Assembly: GCA_014529385.2 (NCBI GenBank) | Contig: CM043966.1 | Location: forward strand, 40,920,037 to 40,980,036 | Length of the DNA stretch: 60,000 bases | Origin: Adiantum capillus-veneris | Lineage: Eukaryota; Streptophyta; Polypodiopsida; Polypodiales; Pteridaceae | Direction: 5' to 3' | Shown here: positions 46,680 to 58,901 of the stretch, piece after piece | Layout: each line of letters starts with the position of its first letter | How positions within the stretch are numbered: position 1 is the stretch's first letter | The notes under the pieces: generated by a model | Database searches by the model: none | What the model saw: only the letters and a program-made list of their open reading frames with translations | What the model was told of the DNA's origin: nothing | Translations under genes and position numbers: made by a program

Positions 46680-47338
46680 GTCATGTGTTGAGAAAGGACT
46701 CCATATCCTTCTCCAAGCATTGAGAAGTAGAGGCCTACACCAACAACTCTTAACTATGGAATGCAAATCCAACCAAGAGCCAAGCTTCAATGGCATGCTC
46801 ATCTCCTCTACCATGCTAATTACTAAGCTAAGTTGTGATATTAGAGTGATTATGTGAGGAGAATACTTCTTTCTTGTAAGATACCTCTTCTTCCTCTCAA
46901 TCTTTCCTTACTCCCTGCTAGCTCTCACCATTTTTAAAGGTGTGTGAGGTCTTGGAACTGAGGCTAGGGACACTAGGTGCGTTTTTCAAGCATAATTTGA
47001 TGCATGAAGCTTCCATCTTCATTGCACCAATGATTTTTGTCAAGGAACACAAAGATTGTATTGTACAAAAGTCTCCTTTGATGGGAGAAGCTATAATACA
47101 AAGCCTTTTTGGAGGGGGGACCGGCTCCATGTAAATCCGGTCCTCAACTGTTGTCAATTGTTCTATTTCTCTCTCTTTTCAAGTATTGTCTATACTAAAC
47201 TAGCTAGGTGTAAAATGCTATGTTGCTTTCTCAAACTAAGGACTCTCTCTATGATCATTAGGAACTTGTTCTTAATGAAATGCTCACAATGTTATCATTT
47301 TCCACTACACACAAGTTTGTAGTGCATTAAATGTAACA
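45785..47338 (+). mobile_element. 5' LTR of the Gypsy element, 1554 bp
   Basis: Starts TGTCATAAAA and ends AATGTAACA. It contains a (CA)n tract at about 46648-46678 and, near 47090, GCTATAATACAAAGCC, which is shared with the other LTRs. Confidence 0.92.
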
Positions 47339-47339
47339 T

Positions 47340-47351
47340 TGGTATCATAGC
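47340..47351 (+). other. Primer binding site, initiator-Met tRNA type
   Basis: TGGTATCATAGC, one mismatch from TGGTATCAGAGC, two bases after the LTR end. Confidence 0.85.
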
Positions 47352-47748
47352 TATTGGTTTCTCTTTTCTTGCTCAAGAAGAGAGGTCCTCAAGCTTGCCA
47401 CAAATGGTTGATGTTATTAATTGCAAAAGAGTAAGTAGAATAGGGATTTTCATCCTTGAAGCACGCCTGCTTTATGCAGTTAACGGGGATACCTTTGAGA
47501 GCTATGGTGTTAATAATGGAGTCCTACGGGGCTTGCCTATGGCTTAACCATTATTGAGCTATTAGAAGCTTGACAGGAACCGGTGTTGTCTTGGCTCTGT
47601 TAAACCCTCTCTTCTATTCCTTGCAATTAATAATATTTGAGCCACGGGTATAGATGCTTGAGTGCTTATCTTTAAAGTTAAAGAGGAGTAGCAACTAGGG
47701 CTTGAAGTGCCAAAGTAAAAGTAAAAATTTAGACCTAAAATTGCTAGT

Positions 47749-49260
47749 ATGGTTGAAAAGGGAAAAGAGATTGAAATGAATGTTGATAGCTTTGATTTTG
47801 CTAATGAAAGAGCAACTAATGATGTCCCTATGCTTGTAAACTATCTTGTTTCTAGGCTTCAACAAGCCCTGGGCAATCCATCCATCCAAGGTGAAGTGCT
47901 ACAGCAATTGCGCACACATGGTATTCTCCAAACTCCCCACCAAGAACTAGTGAGACTTCCAAAAGAGGACTCTCTCCGATAAGGGAAGAGGAGGAGGATC
48001 TGTACGAAGGGCTCAAAAACTTACTACTCGATGAGGTATCTCCCTCCCAAAGGAGAACCCAAGTTTCAACGGTAGAGCCCCTACCGAAAGAACAAGAAAG
48101 AAGCGAGTCTCCTGCCACCTCGGCAGAGATGGCTCCACGAAGACGGCAGGCAAAACGCTCTCCAACACCCCCTAAACGAAGAAGACCATCACATACTCAT
48201 CTACACCATAATTTAAAGAGGGAAGAGAGAAAACAAGAGAAGAAAAAGGCGAGAAAGAGGTCACCCTCTTCTCCATCTTCCTCATCCTCTTCCTCTTCTG
48301 AAGAAAGTGATGGTGTAGAAAAGGAGGAACAAGGGAAGAAAAAGGAGAGAAAGAGGTCACCCTCTTCTCCATCCTCCTCATCCTCTTCCTCTTCTGAAGA
48401 AAGTGATGGTGCAGCTCTTGAACCACCCAAGAAAAGAGGCCATACAAAATCCTCTGCCACCTGGAAAAGGTCGTCCAAGCTCAAAAAGTTCAAAGAGGGA
48501 GGAAAGAACATCTCTTTCCTTACCTACCATGGCACCTTTCGTGCTACAGACAAAGTCTCAGCCTTTATCCAACAATTCGATGCGACGTTTGGAGATGAGG
48601 GCTTCACGGAGTCCTCTAAGCTATGTCATGTAGCTATGCATTTTCAAAAGTACGCCAGGCAATGGTGGTCTAGCCTACGAGCAAACAGTGAAGCTCCATG
48701 AACATGGAAAGCTTTAAGAGCTTCCATCATGAAGCAGTTTTTTGGCTACCGATGCCAAAGACAAAGTACTCACCGAATGGCAAAGCTTAAAGCTCTATCC
48801 CTATGAATCTATTCACAAATATGTAGACAAGTTTTTGGATTTACATCTCAAAGCCACTGTCTACAAAAAGATGGATTTTGAAGAGCAAAAACAACAATTT
48901 TGTGTGGGTTTATTTGAGGATATGGCGGAGTATGTTAACTCCCAAAGGCCACGCACCATATTTGCGGTAATACACCATACCATGGTGGCTTCAAGAATCA
49001 ACTTCCAACAAGGGGCTAAGAGAAATTTTAAGCCCATGGAAAACAAGGACCATAGCGAGCCTAAGGGGAAGGACAACGTCCAAAAGTCTCCCAAAGGAAA
49101 CTCCAACAACAACAAAGCCAAGGAGAAGGGAGTTTATAAAGGCAAAAATAAACTCTCTCCTGAAGAGCTAGAGCACTATTGAAATGATAACCATTGTTTC
49201 AAGTGCGGGGAGCAAGGGCATGCCTATCATGCTTGCCCCCACAAGCATATACGTAATGAG
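47749..49260 (+). pseudogene. Gypsy gag with CCHC zinc knuckle
   Basis: Start at 47749 (MVEKGKEIEMNVDSFDFANE), frame shift after 47982, then 48129-48701 with a basic, Ser/Glu-rich repeated stretch (RKRSPSSPSSSSSSSSEESDG twice in part) and the gag core ending YARQWWSSLRAN. The next frame, 48742-49182, includes LTEWQSLKLYPYES. The knuckle CFKCGEQGHAYHAC lies at 49195-49236 after one stop. Gag would form the cytoplasmic particle. Confidence 0.85.
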
Positions 49261-49275
49261 CCTCCTAGAGCTACC

Positions 49276-50049
49276 TTGGTCGAAATTCAAGAAGAGGATG
49301 CTCATCACAAAGGATCTCCTCTATGTCATGCTTGGGGAAAGGTAAGAGAACATGATGCTTTCATTCTCTTTGACCTTGGTTCTACTCACAATTTCATATC
49401 CAAAGAGTTGGCCACCAAGCTAGGCATCCAAGCCTATGAGATGGGAGATGTCCTACCTGCCGATGGTGCTTTCAAGGGGCAAGAAGCCTCAGTCACTCCC
49501 TTAATTGGGAATTGAGGCTCCATCTCCAAAGCTATGTGGACAAGGAGGATTTCTTCATCTCTCCTCTCAAACATGAGGATGTAATCCTAGGGGCACCATG
49601 GTTTGATTGCATGGCTGCCAATGTTAAATTCCCTGAAAGACAAATCTATTTTAAGTACAGGGAAAAAGATATGTACATAGATGCTAAGGAGTTGGGTAGC
49701 ACCATACTCATTGTACATAAGCAAGCTTTCAAATAAGTCAATAAAGAGCTCTATTTCCATGTACATGATTTTTGTTAAAGATTCTCAAAATGAACCTAAT
49801 ATTTTAGCAAAAGAAGATATAATTAATCAAAAGGAATTAGAGTTATCAAATTTCCTCAAGGAATTCCAAGATGTTTTTATTGACGGAATCCCTTGTGAGC
49901 TACCTCCCAAACGAGGGGATGACGACCATGCAATTGAACTTCTTCCAGAAAGCTCACTGCCTAATAAACCTCCTTATCGAGTTTCTCAAGCTCAACAAGA
50001 GGAGATTATGCGGCAAGTGCATGAGTTAGTTTTGAGAAAGGCATGGTAA
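49276..50049 (+). pseudogene. Gypsy protease and linker to RT
   Basis: Retropepsin-like motif LFDLGSTHNFISKELA (about 49363-49410); the usual Ser after the catalytic Asp is Leu here. Then LHLQSYVDKEDFFISPLKHEDVILGAPW in a shifted frame (49512-49736), and 49681-50049 leads to the RT entry (ELPPKRGDDDHAIEL). Confidence 0.82.
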
Positions 50050-50655
50050 GGCCTAGCTCATCTCCATTTTGTTCACTAGTGTTATTAGTGCAAAAGAGAG
50101 ATGGCACATATCGTGTGTGTGTCGACTATAGAGCACTAAATAGGACCACTATCAAGAATAGGTTTCCCACGGGTAGAAGACCTATTTGATAAGCTACAGG
50201 GGTCGACCTACTTCAGTAGGATTGACCTAAAAAGTGGCTACCATCAAATAAGCATAGTTGATCAAGACATTGTAAAGAACGCATTTTGCACTACGTTTGG
50301 TCTTTACGAGTACATTGTCATGCCTTTTGGCTTGACCAATGCACCAACCACATTTAACTGTCTGATGGAGAAGCTATTCATGCCTCACTGAAGCTTTACT
50401 GGAGTGTTCTTTGATGATATAATCATCTACTCTAATTCATTAGACGAACACAAGCAACATCTCCAGGTAATATTTCAAGTTTTACGAGAGAATAAACCTT
50501 TTATTAATCGAAAGAAAAGTGAATTTTTCTTACAAGAGATTTAGTACTTAGGTCACATTATCTCTCATGATGGCATCCAAATGGATTCAAAATCAGAGGT
50601 ATTAAAATGATGGACTAACCCAAGAAATCTGCATGAACTAAGAAGCTTTATAGGT
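50050..50655 (+). pseudogene. Gypsy reverse transcriptase
   Basis: Motifs in changing frames: [43 protein letters not shown] and catalytic FFDDIIIYSNS, then LGHIISHDGIQMD. The catalytic Asp pair is kept, but frame breaks near 50165 and stops near 50390, 50543 and 50608 disrupt it. Confidence 0.85.
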
Positions 50656-51200
50656 ATGTGTGCATATTATAGACGCTTCATAGAAAAGTTCTCACAAATC
50701 GCCGGACCATTACATGACCTAACAAAGAAAAACGTTAGGTATATATGGTCCACCAAGGAGAACAATGCTTTTGAAAAGCTTAAAGAGAAGCTTATCTCTC
50801 AACCTGTGCTTACATTGCCGGATCTCTCAACGCATGTGGTGATTGCCTTGGAGCTATTTTGCTCCAAAAAGGGCACGCCATAGCCTATGAAAGTCGAAGG
50901 CTCGACCTATTGAGCAAGCTCTAGGTATATATGAGAAGGAACTCTTAGCAGTTCTATAGGCTCTAGACTCATGGAAGCACTATTTATTGGGGACTCCTTT
51001 CATTTTGCGAACGAAGCACCAAAGCCTTAAGTACTTCATGACGCAGACCAAGCTCTCCGACAAACAAATGCGGTGGGCAAATTTACTTTCGCAATTCTAT
51101 TTTCATATTGCTCACATTGCTGGAAAGCATAGTCAAGTAGCCGATGCACTCTCAAGACGACCGAGAGTGAATGCGGTATCCATAGCAACTCACAATGATC
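50656..51200 (+). pseudogene. Gypsy RNase H region
   Basis: YYRRFIEKFSQIAGPLHDLTKK begins the connection, FEKLKEKLISQPVLTLPD follows, then a frameshift near 50870, YEKELLAVL and HIAGKHSQVADALSRR near the end. Confidence 0.82.
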
Positions 51201-52499
51201 TATATTCTATGATAGATGAGCACGCTATCGATCCCAATTTTAAAGATGTGATTTCAGCTCTTACACTAGGGAAGAAGGAAGAACCATTTACCCTACAACA
51301 TGGTTATATTCTCTATGGCAACAAACTATGCATTACTAAATCACTACGTGAGAAAGTAATGTATGAATCCCATGCTCCTCTTATGCGGGACATAGAGGGA
51401 TTCAGTCTACCTTAAAAGGGATAGAAACATACTTCTATTGGCCTGCCATGAAAGCAAACATACAAGAGTATGTTTCAAAATGTGTGGTATGCCAAAAGAC
51501 GAAGTTTGATAGAGGGAAGCAACCTCGATTGCTTCAACCTTTTCCAATCCCTAATTCACCATGGGAGAGCATATCCATGGATTTTATCTTTGGATTGCCC
51601 AAGTCTATCCATGGGAATACAAGAATATGGAGGATAGTGGACATGTTTAGCAAACAAGCACATTTTATACCTGTCAAAAAGACTACCAATCAAATGGCAA
51701 CCCTCTTTATATCACAAATCTTTAAGTACCACGGCTTGCCAATGTCCATAGTGTCGGATAGAGCTCCTAGAATGACTAGTAATTCTGCAAGGATCTCTTT
51801 GAGAATTTAGGTACAATGCTAAACTTCTCTTTGGCCTATCACCCGCAAACGGATGGCCAAAGTGAAATAGCTAACCTAACAATTCTTGATCTACTAAAAG
51901 CTTATGTCACAAAAGTAGATCAAAAGTCTCAATGGGAGAAGTACTTACCTTTAGTGGAGTATGATTACAATAACATTGTACATACTTCCACGGGAAAAGC
52001 ACCTTTTGTGGTGATTGAGGGAAGATCAAAAAGTCCCCTGCGACTCAAGCTACATGGGAAGATCTTCGCTACAGATGAATATAGCCGAGACCTACAAGAA
52101 TCTTTCCAAAAGATTATGGATGCTATTTCCATCTCTCAACAAAGGAAAAAAGCTACTGCTGATAAGCACAAAAGAGCTCTAGCCTTTAAACAAAATGATT
52201 GGGTCTTGCATAAGTTTCCCAAGGCTCGATTAAGGCACACGTCATGTAAGAATCCTACGGGACACCAAAAGTACTATGCTAAGTTAGCAAAAAGGTACTA
52301 TGGTCCCTTTCAGATTCTTCGTCCAATCAATGAGATGGCCTATCAACTCAAGTTTCCCAACCATTGGCTCATACACAATGCTTTCCACGTGAGGCTACTA
52401 AAGCCTTACAAAGGAGATCCACCTCAAGAAGCGGTTATTGAAGACCCACCGGAGATCAAGGACCAAGAAGAGGTGTTGCGACCCGAGTCCATTCTCTGA
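51201..52499 (+). pseudogene. Gypsy integrase
   Basis: Zinc-binding part: ESHAPLM, frame change near 51390, YVSKCVVCQKTKFDRGK. Core: SMDFIFGLPKS (first Asp), IVSDRAPRMTS (second Asp), and YHPQTDGQSEIANLTILDL with the catalytic Glu after a frameshift near 51800. The C-terminal part includes YYGPFQILRPINEMAYQLKFP. Integrates cDNA in active relatives. Confidence 0.87.
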
Positions 52500-52652
52500 C
52501 ATGAAGACAAGGTATTGAGAGGCGGTAAGACTATCCGACGATATCTTATCAAGTTTAATAATTATCCTTTTGAAGATGCTAGATGGATGCAAGGCATACA
52601 ATTAAAGGATAACCTAAACCTTGTCAATGCTTACAATGATTCCCTAGAGTAA
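52500..52652 (+). pseudogene. Chromodomain-like integrase C-terminus
   Basis: After one in-frame TGA the frame goes on as HEDKVLRGGKTIRRYLIKF, NNYPFEDARWM and LVNAYN. This is the Y-L-I-K-F/W-x-x-Y-P-x-E-x-A-x-W pattern of chromodomains that guide chromoviruses to heterochromatin. Confidence 0.7.
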
Positions 52653-53001
52653 GAAAATGTAAATATGTATAAATGAACAAAGTTCTTGTCTTATAAGACT
52701 CTCTTTTTCTTTATTGTGCACAAATGTTAATAAGTACTCATGCTTAGGATCATGTTTGTGGAGACGACGTCTCGGGAACACCAAGTAGAGCTTGTCACTC
52801 TATTATGGAATATAGGAATAATGTGCAAGCATGCTTACAGTAGCTAAGGCTCTCAAGCACCAAATGGACTAGTCATCCATTCTGGAACGGTGTCGTAGGG
52901 TAAAATAGGGATCCTCTACCCGCTAGCAAATGGACTAATGATTAGACTTTATCTTCTTTACCTCATAGTCGAGGACGACTATGATTTCAAGAGAGAGGTA
53001 A
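52653..53001 (+). mobile_element. Gypsy 3' untranslated region and polypurine tract
   Basis: Non-coding, ending in AAGAGAGAGGTAA directly before the 3' LTR. Confidence 0.7.
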
Positions 53002-53853
53002 TGTCATAAAACTAATATCTAATTCTTCCAAATGATTTTCTCATGTTAAACTGATCATTTAATATGGGGACGTACCAGGGGAGTAAAAGCTAGAATATTG
53101 GTAAGGCTATCAGACCGGTCTCAGAAGGGATCCAAAGGGGGGACAGTCTGCAAAGGAGCAATGTCCATCAATGGAGCTTAAAATACCTAAGGTTCATCTC
53201 CATCAAGACTTCCATAGGCTAAAGTTCCTAAATTTAATTCAATTGTCCAATGGCCAAAGTTGGGGGAAAATTGGACCGGGTTATGGGAAGACTAAAAGTG
53301 TCTTCCCACACCCCTAGGAAGGAGGGGACAAGCCCTAATGATAGGGGATGAGAGAGAAACACACGCCCACACTCCCAAGCTCTCCCCAAGGGGAAAAATG
53401 GACACATGGTAGGCTCCTAGCCCAGTTGCCCCCAATCTCCCCTCAATTCCTATTGGATGGCCATAGAGGTGGACCAATGAGAATTAGGCTAGAGTAAAAT
53501 TAATCTAGTCAAATTTAAATTCTTGATAAAAGAACCAATATAAATTAAGCTCCCTAGAAGACTATTGGACAGTCTAGCAAGGGGTCCAATGAGCATCCAG
53601 CAGCCCAATGGCTTGCTTGATTCCTATTGGCCAAAAGACTAAAAAGTCCAATGAAAGTTTAAATAAATTATTTAATTACCTAAAGCTCTCACAAAAGGGG
53701 AAAGGGGGACACATGTCACAAGGCTATCAATTATGCTTCTTATTTGTTATTGGCTAAGCCCTGCAGGAACCAATGGGAAGCCAACAAGAGCAAAAAGGAA
53801 GAGGGGTGGACCAAGTAGAGAGGGAGTTGGCATTTTTAGTCTGACTCACTTTG

Positions 53854-53884
<31 letters not shown>

Positions 53885-54543
53885 ACTCATGTGTTGAGCA
53901 AGGACTCCATCTCCTTCTCCAAGCATTGAGAATTAGAGGCCTACACCAACAACTCGGCTATGGAATGCAAATCCAACCAAGAGCCAAGCTTCAATGGCAT
54001 GCTCATCTCCTCTGCCGTGCTAATTACTAAGCTAAGCTATGTTATTAAAGTGCTTATGTGAGGAGAATACTTCTTTCTTGTAAGATACATCTTCTTCCTC
54101 CCAATCTTTTCTCATTTTCTGCTAGCTGTCACCATTTTTGAAGGCGTGTGAGGTCTTGGGACTGAGGCTAGGGACACTAGGTGTGTTTTTCAACCATAAT
54201 TTGGTGCATGAAGCTTCCATATTCATTGCACCAATGAGTTTTGTCAAGGAACACAAAGATTGTATTGTACAAAAGTCTCCTTTGATGGGAGAAGCTATAA
54301 TACAAAGCCTTTTTGGAGGGGGGACTGGCTCCATGTAAATCTAGTCCTCAACTGTTGTCAATTGTTCTATTTCTCTCTCTTTTCAAGTATTGTCTATGCT
54401 AAACTAGCTAGGTGTAAATTGTTATGTTGCTTTCTCAAAACTAAGTACTCTCTCTATGCTCATTAGGAACTTGTTCTTAATGAAATGCTCACTAAGTTAT
54501 CATTTTCCACTACACACAAGTTACTAGTGCATTAAATGTTACA
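53002..54543 (+). mobile_element. 3' LTR of the Gypsy element, 1542 bp
   Basis: Starts TGTCATAAAA and ends AATGTTACA. It aligns with the 5' LTR over its whole length, with indels such as a lost AAGGATCCAAAGG repeat near 53135 and an extra CAGGAACCAATGGGAAGCCA near 53763. Contains (CA)n at 53857-53884. Confidence 0.92.
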
Positions 54544-54548
54544 ACTCT

Positions 54549-56750
54549 AATGGAAATGGAGTTATATCGGTAATTTAGAAGCATACGAGTTAGAATAAAA
54601 TGGAGATAGATTCCCCAACCCAAAACACTGACAACACATTAAAAAACTCCCTAATACTAGCAAGCACCACCTACTCCGCTTGAAAACCTACAATGTCACA
54701 TGTGTAAATGGAAATGGTACTCTAGCTAATTAAGATGGTTGCAAGCTAAGAATAGGTTGCTTTACCAAAATAGAGTCAATCCTTGATAATAGCACCAATG
54801 TTAGTAGGTTGTCGTGACGAACGATGCATTATCAATGTCTGCACACCAGCATACCACTACACATGGACTATCCAAAATGACTAAGGAGCCAACAAACAAG
54901 AACAATAGAACAACAATAGGTAGACAATCTTAACTAGAACATGAGCTCAAAAGGGAAATAAATGAAAGAGGAGTGATACAATAGCCTTATAGCACCTACT
55001 AGACTTGACAAAACATCAATCTAAGAGTGAAATAAATTGTGATCCATCATTTTGAGGGTGCTCAAAATCAACACAAAAGGTCTCCAATAGCTTAGCAATC
55101 CTTCGCCATTAAAGGTTAATGAAAAATACTTCAATCAAATGATTCGAATCGTAGGTAGCCCATTGATAACCAACACAAATTACTCATTGCAAGCAGTTAA
55201 CTTGAAGAGTGAAAGCATGATATAAACAATCTGTACTCAAATTGCAAATGGACATAGTGGATGCAAGACATCATGATTAGAATCCTTCATAGAAGCTCAC
55301 TATTTACAGATGTTGCACAACTCAAACGACAACCTTAAAAAATGAGTTAAAATGAATTTTATACCTAGGGTTCTTTAAAAATTAAGGTCCTATAGGCTCA
55401 ATAATAACTCATTTAACTCTTACCTACTCACTTAGGCTCAGTATCTATGAATCCACTGCCAGTTAGGGATCTTATTGTAGTTTTATAAGTCCCATTTTGT
55501 GAAAAATATAATGAGATTTTATAATGGATGGGAATTTTAATGTCCACCTTAATGTCTGCATTAGTCAATAACTTTAGTTACTCTTGTCTTCTATTCTTCT
55601 TTGCATCCTTGCTCTAGCCTGCTTCTCTTTATGTTGGAAAAAGTGTTGTTGTAACATAGTGTTGTTGTTGGAGTTATCGTTATACCCGAAATGTGAGACC
55701 ACCCCAACCATTTTTTGTGATGAAGAAGGATATGACATAATGCCTCTATTGGCTATGGCTATAGTGGAGCCCACAACCAACCCACAAAAAGCAATGTGGA
55801 TCAAAGTTCAAAATCATGCTTAAGTAAAAATAAATGACTACATTGCTCTACACAAGTTGCATCCAGGGGAATTAGTAGGATAGGTTTTGCAAAAGCATGA
55901 CATTCACATGGATTGCGCTAGGACAGGAGCTCGCTACCAATAGGTAGGTGAATCCCTTTTCATTTCATCTGCTAACAAGATTTTTGGAGGCTTGAAGTTG
56001 CAAGATACCACCTATCAATTTTATTGATGGAGGAGCACTTGTAGTAAAAGATCATCAAAATGTAGCATTTCTTGCATAGGGGAAGAGTGGCTGGGAAGAT
56101 CACTTAAAAAATGAGTGTAATCCCCACTATCCATTAATTCCAAATTTGATCAACCTAGGGGATCAAGTGGTTTAGCATAGATACCCTTGAGGAACATGAG
56201 CTAAAGAAGAGCTAGGCTCAGTCAACTACATAAAAAAACTATTGGATGACTACAAATACCGTAGTGGCCCAAACTTAAGGCTAAATTACAACATGTTGCT
56301 TTCATGTTTTGTAACAATTCAAGATGGTGACCTCATCTATGAGGATGGGAATTGATGGCATCTAGTCAAGGTAGTGGCAAAACCTAATTCTACGTCTAGG
56401 AAGAAAATGATGGGGCATGAAAACTCATGGCCAAAACCCATTGAAGTTTATGGGTAAAATATATTGATAAGTTCTAGAAAATTCTCTATGCTCTATACAA
56501 TGGGGCTGAAGTAGAATTCTTTTTGTTTTTGGTGAAATGCAAAAGTGTATTGACTTGGAAGCCTTATAATGGACAAATAGTCTCAAAAGTTACACGACTT
56601 ACCTGCTCGACGTTTTTTGGAAATCTTGTGGCATAACCTTGGACATGTGTTATGAAGGCCTTTATGTCAGAAGTGTGTAAAGAGTAAGTAACATGGTAAA
56701 GAGGGTTTTCAAGGAAAACAGATCATATATGACTAACCGTGCAATTCGAA
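54549..56750. other. No confident gene; possible decayed coding stretch 55690-55930
   Basis: A plus-strand frame reads CDEEGYDIMPLLAMAIVEPT and KAMWIKVQNHA, then continues past a stop as NDYIALHKLHPGELVG. The composition looks protein-like and the frame holds through stops, but I do not recognise a family. The rest is AT-rich without features. Confidence 0.35.
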
Positions 56751-56756
56751 CAGCTC

Positions 56757-56838
56757 GGCGGCTTGGCCGAGTGGTTAAGGCGACAGACTCGAAATCTGTT
56801 GGGCTCTGCCCGCGCAGGTTCGAATCCTGCAGCCGTCG
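56757..56838 (+). tRNA. tRNA-Ser, anticodon CGA
   Basis: 82-nt class II tRNA. The acceptor stem pairs 7 bp (GGCGGCT with AGCCGTC, one G-T), discriminator G. The A box TGGCCGAGTGG and B box GGTTCGAATCC are perfect. The anticodon stem ACAGA/TCTGT encloses loop CTCGAAA with CGA at 56790-56792, decoding UCG. A long variable arm (GGGCTCTGCCC type) is present, as in serine tRNAs. No intron and no encoded CCA. A T-run (TTTT) follows within about 25 bp as a pol III stop. It looks functional. Confidence 0.96.
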
Positions 56839-57049
56839 GTCTTCTGACTGATAATAATTTTGCTCCAGGTCAGCCTCGATTCTGAGCCAAGATGACGTTG
56901 CCTTACAGCAGAGAGCAAGAAACTGACAAGGAGGGAGAGAGAGAGGCCTCCTTTATCATTTGCTTGCCGGGACTCCATGGAGGCAATATATTCCACGGCC
57001 GTCTCATAAGCAAATGGGAGAAAACGGCAACATGCTAACTTTCCCAATT

Positions 57050-58901
57050 AAGAGGGCCTCCCCCATAGACCTTTAAGGAGCAATGACCCATTATTTTTTG
57101 GAGGGCCTTTAAAAATGACATCCAGCTTCCCATATCCCCAAACGTGACTTGCTATAGCCCTTTGCTTTTATTCTATTTCTAGGATCCCCGCCCCTTTTAC
57201 CTCTTATAGCCTATCCAAATGGTGCTTCTTTGGATGTAGGGGGTGTTTGAGACACCCCCTACCTAAATTGTAGTAGTCACTACAGGTTATCCCCAAAGTT
57301 TGTGGAAGAGGGTGCCATAAAAGTAGGGAAAGGCATACATTTTCGTTTTTGAGGGCCTTCTACAAACGCTTTTAGAGGGTGTATGGGGGAGCCCTCTAAG
57401 GATGAGAGAGACCGGTCCTATGATTATATACACTGTGTAGTCATTAAGAATATTGTAAGATGCAAATAAGTTGAAATGGTTGCCGTTTGGTTTGAGAAAT
57501 TGGATGATAACAAATTTGACAATTGGTGGTGAATAAATGAGATCTTTCTATAATAGGAAAGGGATTGGTTCCGAAGGACCAACTGGTCCAGCCTGTATAT
57601 AAAGTAGAGATCCCTGTCCAAGACGATGGCAAGCTAGAAGGGTTTGTTATTGGGACCAAACTGCTATTTACCACAGCTTCATCACATTTTCAGCACTCTG
57701 GAGTGTCCTCTTGAGTATCGACAGGTCTTGAGTTCAAGACTTGTCAAGCAGATCTTTGGAAGTCTCTTGGGATTGTTTCTACAACATAAAAATCTCTCCT
57801 CTTCTTCTTCTTCTTTACCAATCATCTCATGAGACTCTTTACACCTTGCTTGTGATGCCAGCTCCCTAGGCGAGACCCATGTCCATGATGATGGCAAGCA
57901 AGAGGGCATCATCGTTGGGTCCAAACCGCCCTTTGCTTCGTGAAGTTTCCAGCACTATCATTTCACTATCATCTAGAATGCCATGACCCAATGTGAGGCT
58001 TGGGCACTCATCGTCTTGGATGCACATAATCAGTGACATGGAATTTGTATCATGCTCGGAAGATCTTGACATCCCAATTAAAAATAGTCTGCTGAATTGT
58101 TGACGTGCAAGAGAGTTGTGAATGTGCTTCTGCCCTAGTAGTAGATGTAATCATATGCATTCGCATTTTATATTTACCATTGCGGGATGCTCTACTTCAA
58201 AGTAATAATACAACATTGAAAGTATTGCTTTGCACAAGAGAAAAGCAGTGCTTGGAGCAGAATTTGAGCAGCAAATTTGTCTTAAACATCGTAGCAAGAG
58301 GAAAATCCATCTTCAAGATGACAAACAGGTGAACCATCAAGAGGAATATGGAGCTTTGCATGTCCTTAAGCTTAGCTTTAGCTTAGTCGATACATGTGCA
58401 CTGGTGAAGTAGGGCAATGATAGGCATTGTTTACCACCCAAGGATCTGCTTCTTTGTAAATCATAAGGATTTAGAACGTACTTGAGGAGCACCACACATA
58501 ATAGAGGTCTATAGTTGGGCCCGGCTCCTTCCATGTACATGATGTGGCATGTGTGAATGCGGTTGCTGTCTTCTGCATACCTTACCAAAATCTTCATTGG
58601 CCTCTCCGAGAGCCGGCTTTTCTTGCTACCTCCTTCCTTGAGCAGCTATAGTCGGACACAACATGACAAGGCTTCTCATGATAGATACTTGCAATGGTGA
58701 GAATTGTCCGAGGCTTCTTGTTCAGCGATGGCACATGCCCCTTGTATCTCTACTGTGGTTCCCTCTTCATACTTTGGCTCCTCAACCACAGGCTTTCTGG
58801 ATGGAGGGACAAGCAGTATATCTCTCATTTCTTGTTATTATGTCCATTGGGTGGAAAAAATTGTTTTATTTCAACTTATCCTTTCTAGTGGTTATATGTT
58901 T
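57050..58901. other. No confident gene; possible retroelement remnants
   Basis: A related sequence pair occurs at about 57616-57700 and 57888-57965 (GATGGCAAGC..GA.GG then T.GG..CCAAAC.GC). At about 57460-57560 a frame reads EKLDDNKFDNWW, faintly like the start of Copia gag. The evidence is too weak for a gene call. Confidence 0.35.
57705..57780 (+). mobile_element. Single SINE-like unit related to the 44.7 kb array
   Basis: CCTCTTGAGTATCGACAGG, TCTTGAGTTCAAGACTTG, then GATCTTTGGAAGTCTCTTGG, matching in order the minus strand of the array units (CTCTTGAATAACAGGTCTTGAGTTCAAATC, then AAGGTCTCTTGG). Confidence 0.5.

Larger units (their letters stand above)
45780..54548 (+). mobile_element. Complete Ty3/Gypsy chromovirus-like retrotransposon, degenerate
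   Basis: Two LTRs (45785-47338 and 53002-54543), primer site TGGTATCATAGC, gag, protease, RT, RNase H, integrase, chromodomain-like end, purine tract and a 5-bp target duplication ACTCT on both sides (45780-45784, 54544-54548). The coding part shifts frame at least four times and has several stops, so it cannot be autonomous. The LTRs differ by substitutions and indels, so the insertion is not recent. Two minus-strand relatives lie at 3366-5350 and 8162-12600. Confidence 0.92.

Noticed and set aside
48172-48511. Minus-strand frames over the gag serine repeats
   Set aside because: They are shadows of the low-complexity Ser/Glu stretch of Gypsy gag.
56775-57047. Minus-strand 90-codon frame overlapping the tRNA
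   Set aside because: It runs through the tRNA gene antisense; the tRNA is certain and the frame has no domain.
57460-58110. Copia gag remnant on the plus strand
   Set aside because: Only a short motif (EKLDDNKFDNWW) fits, and the following sequence does not keep the gag pattern; too weak to call.
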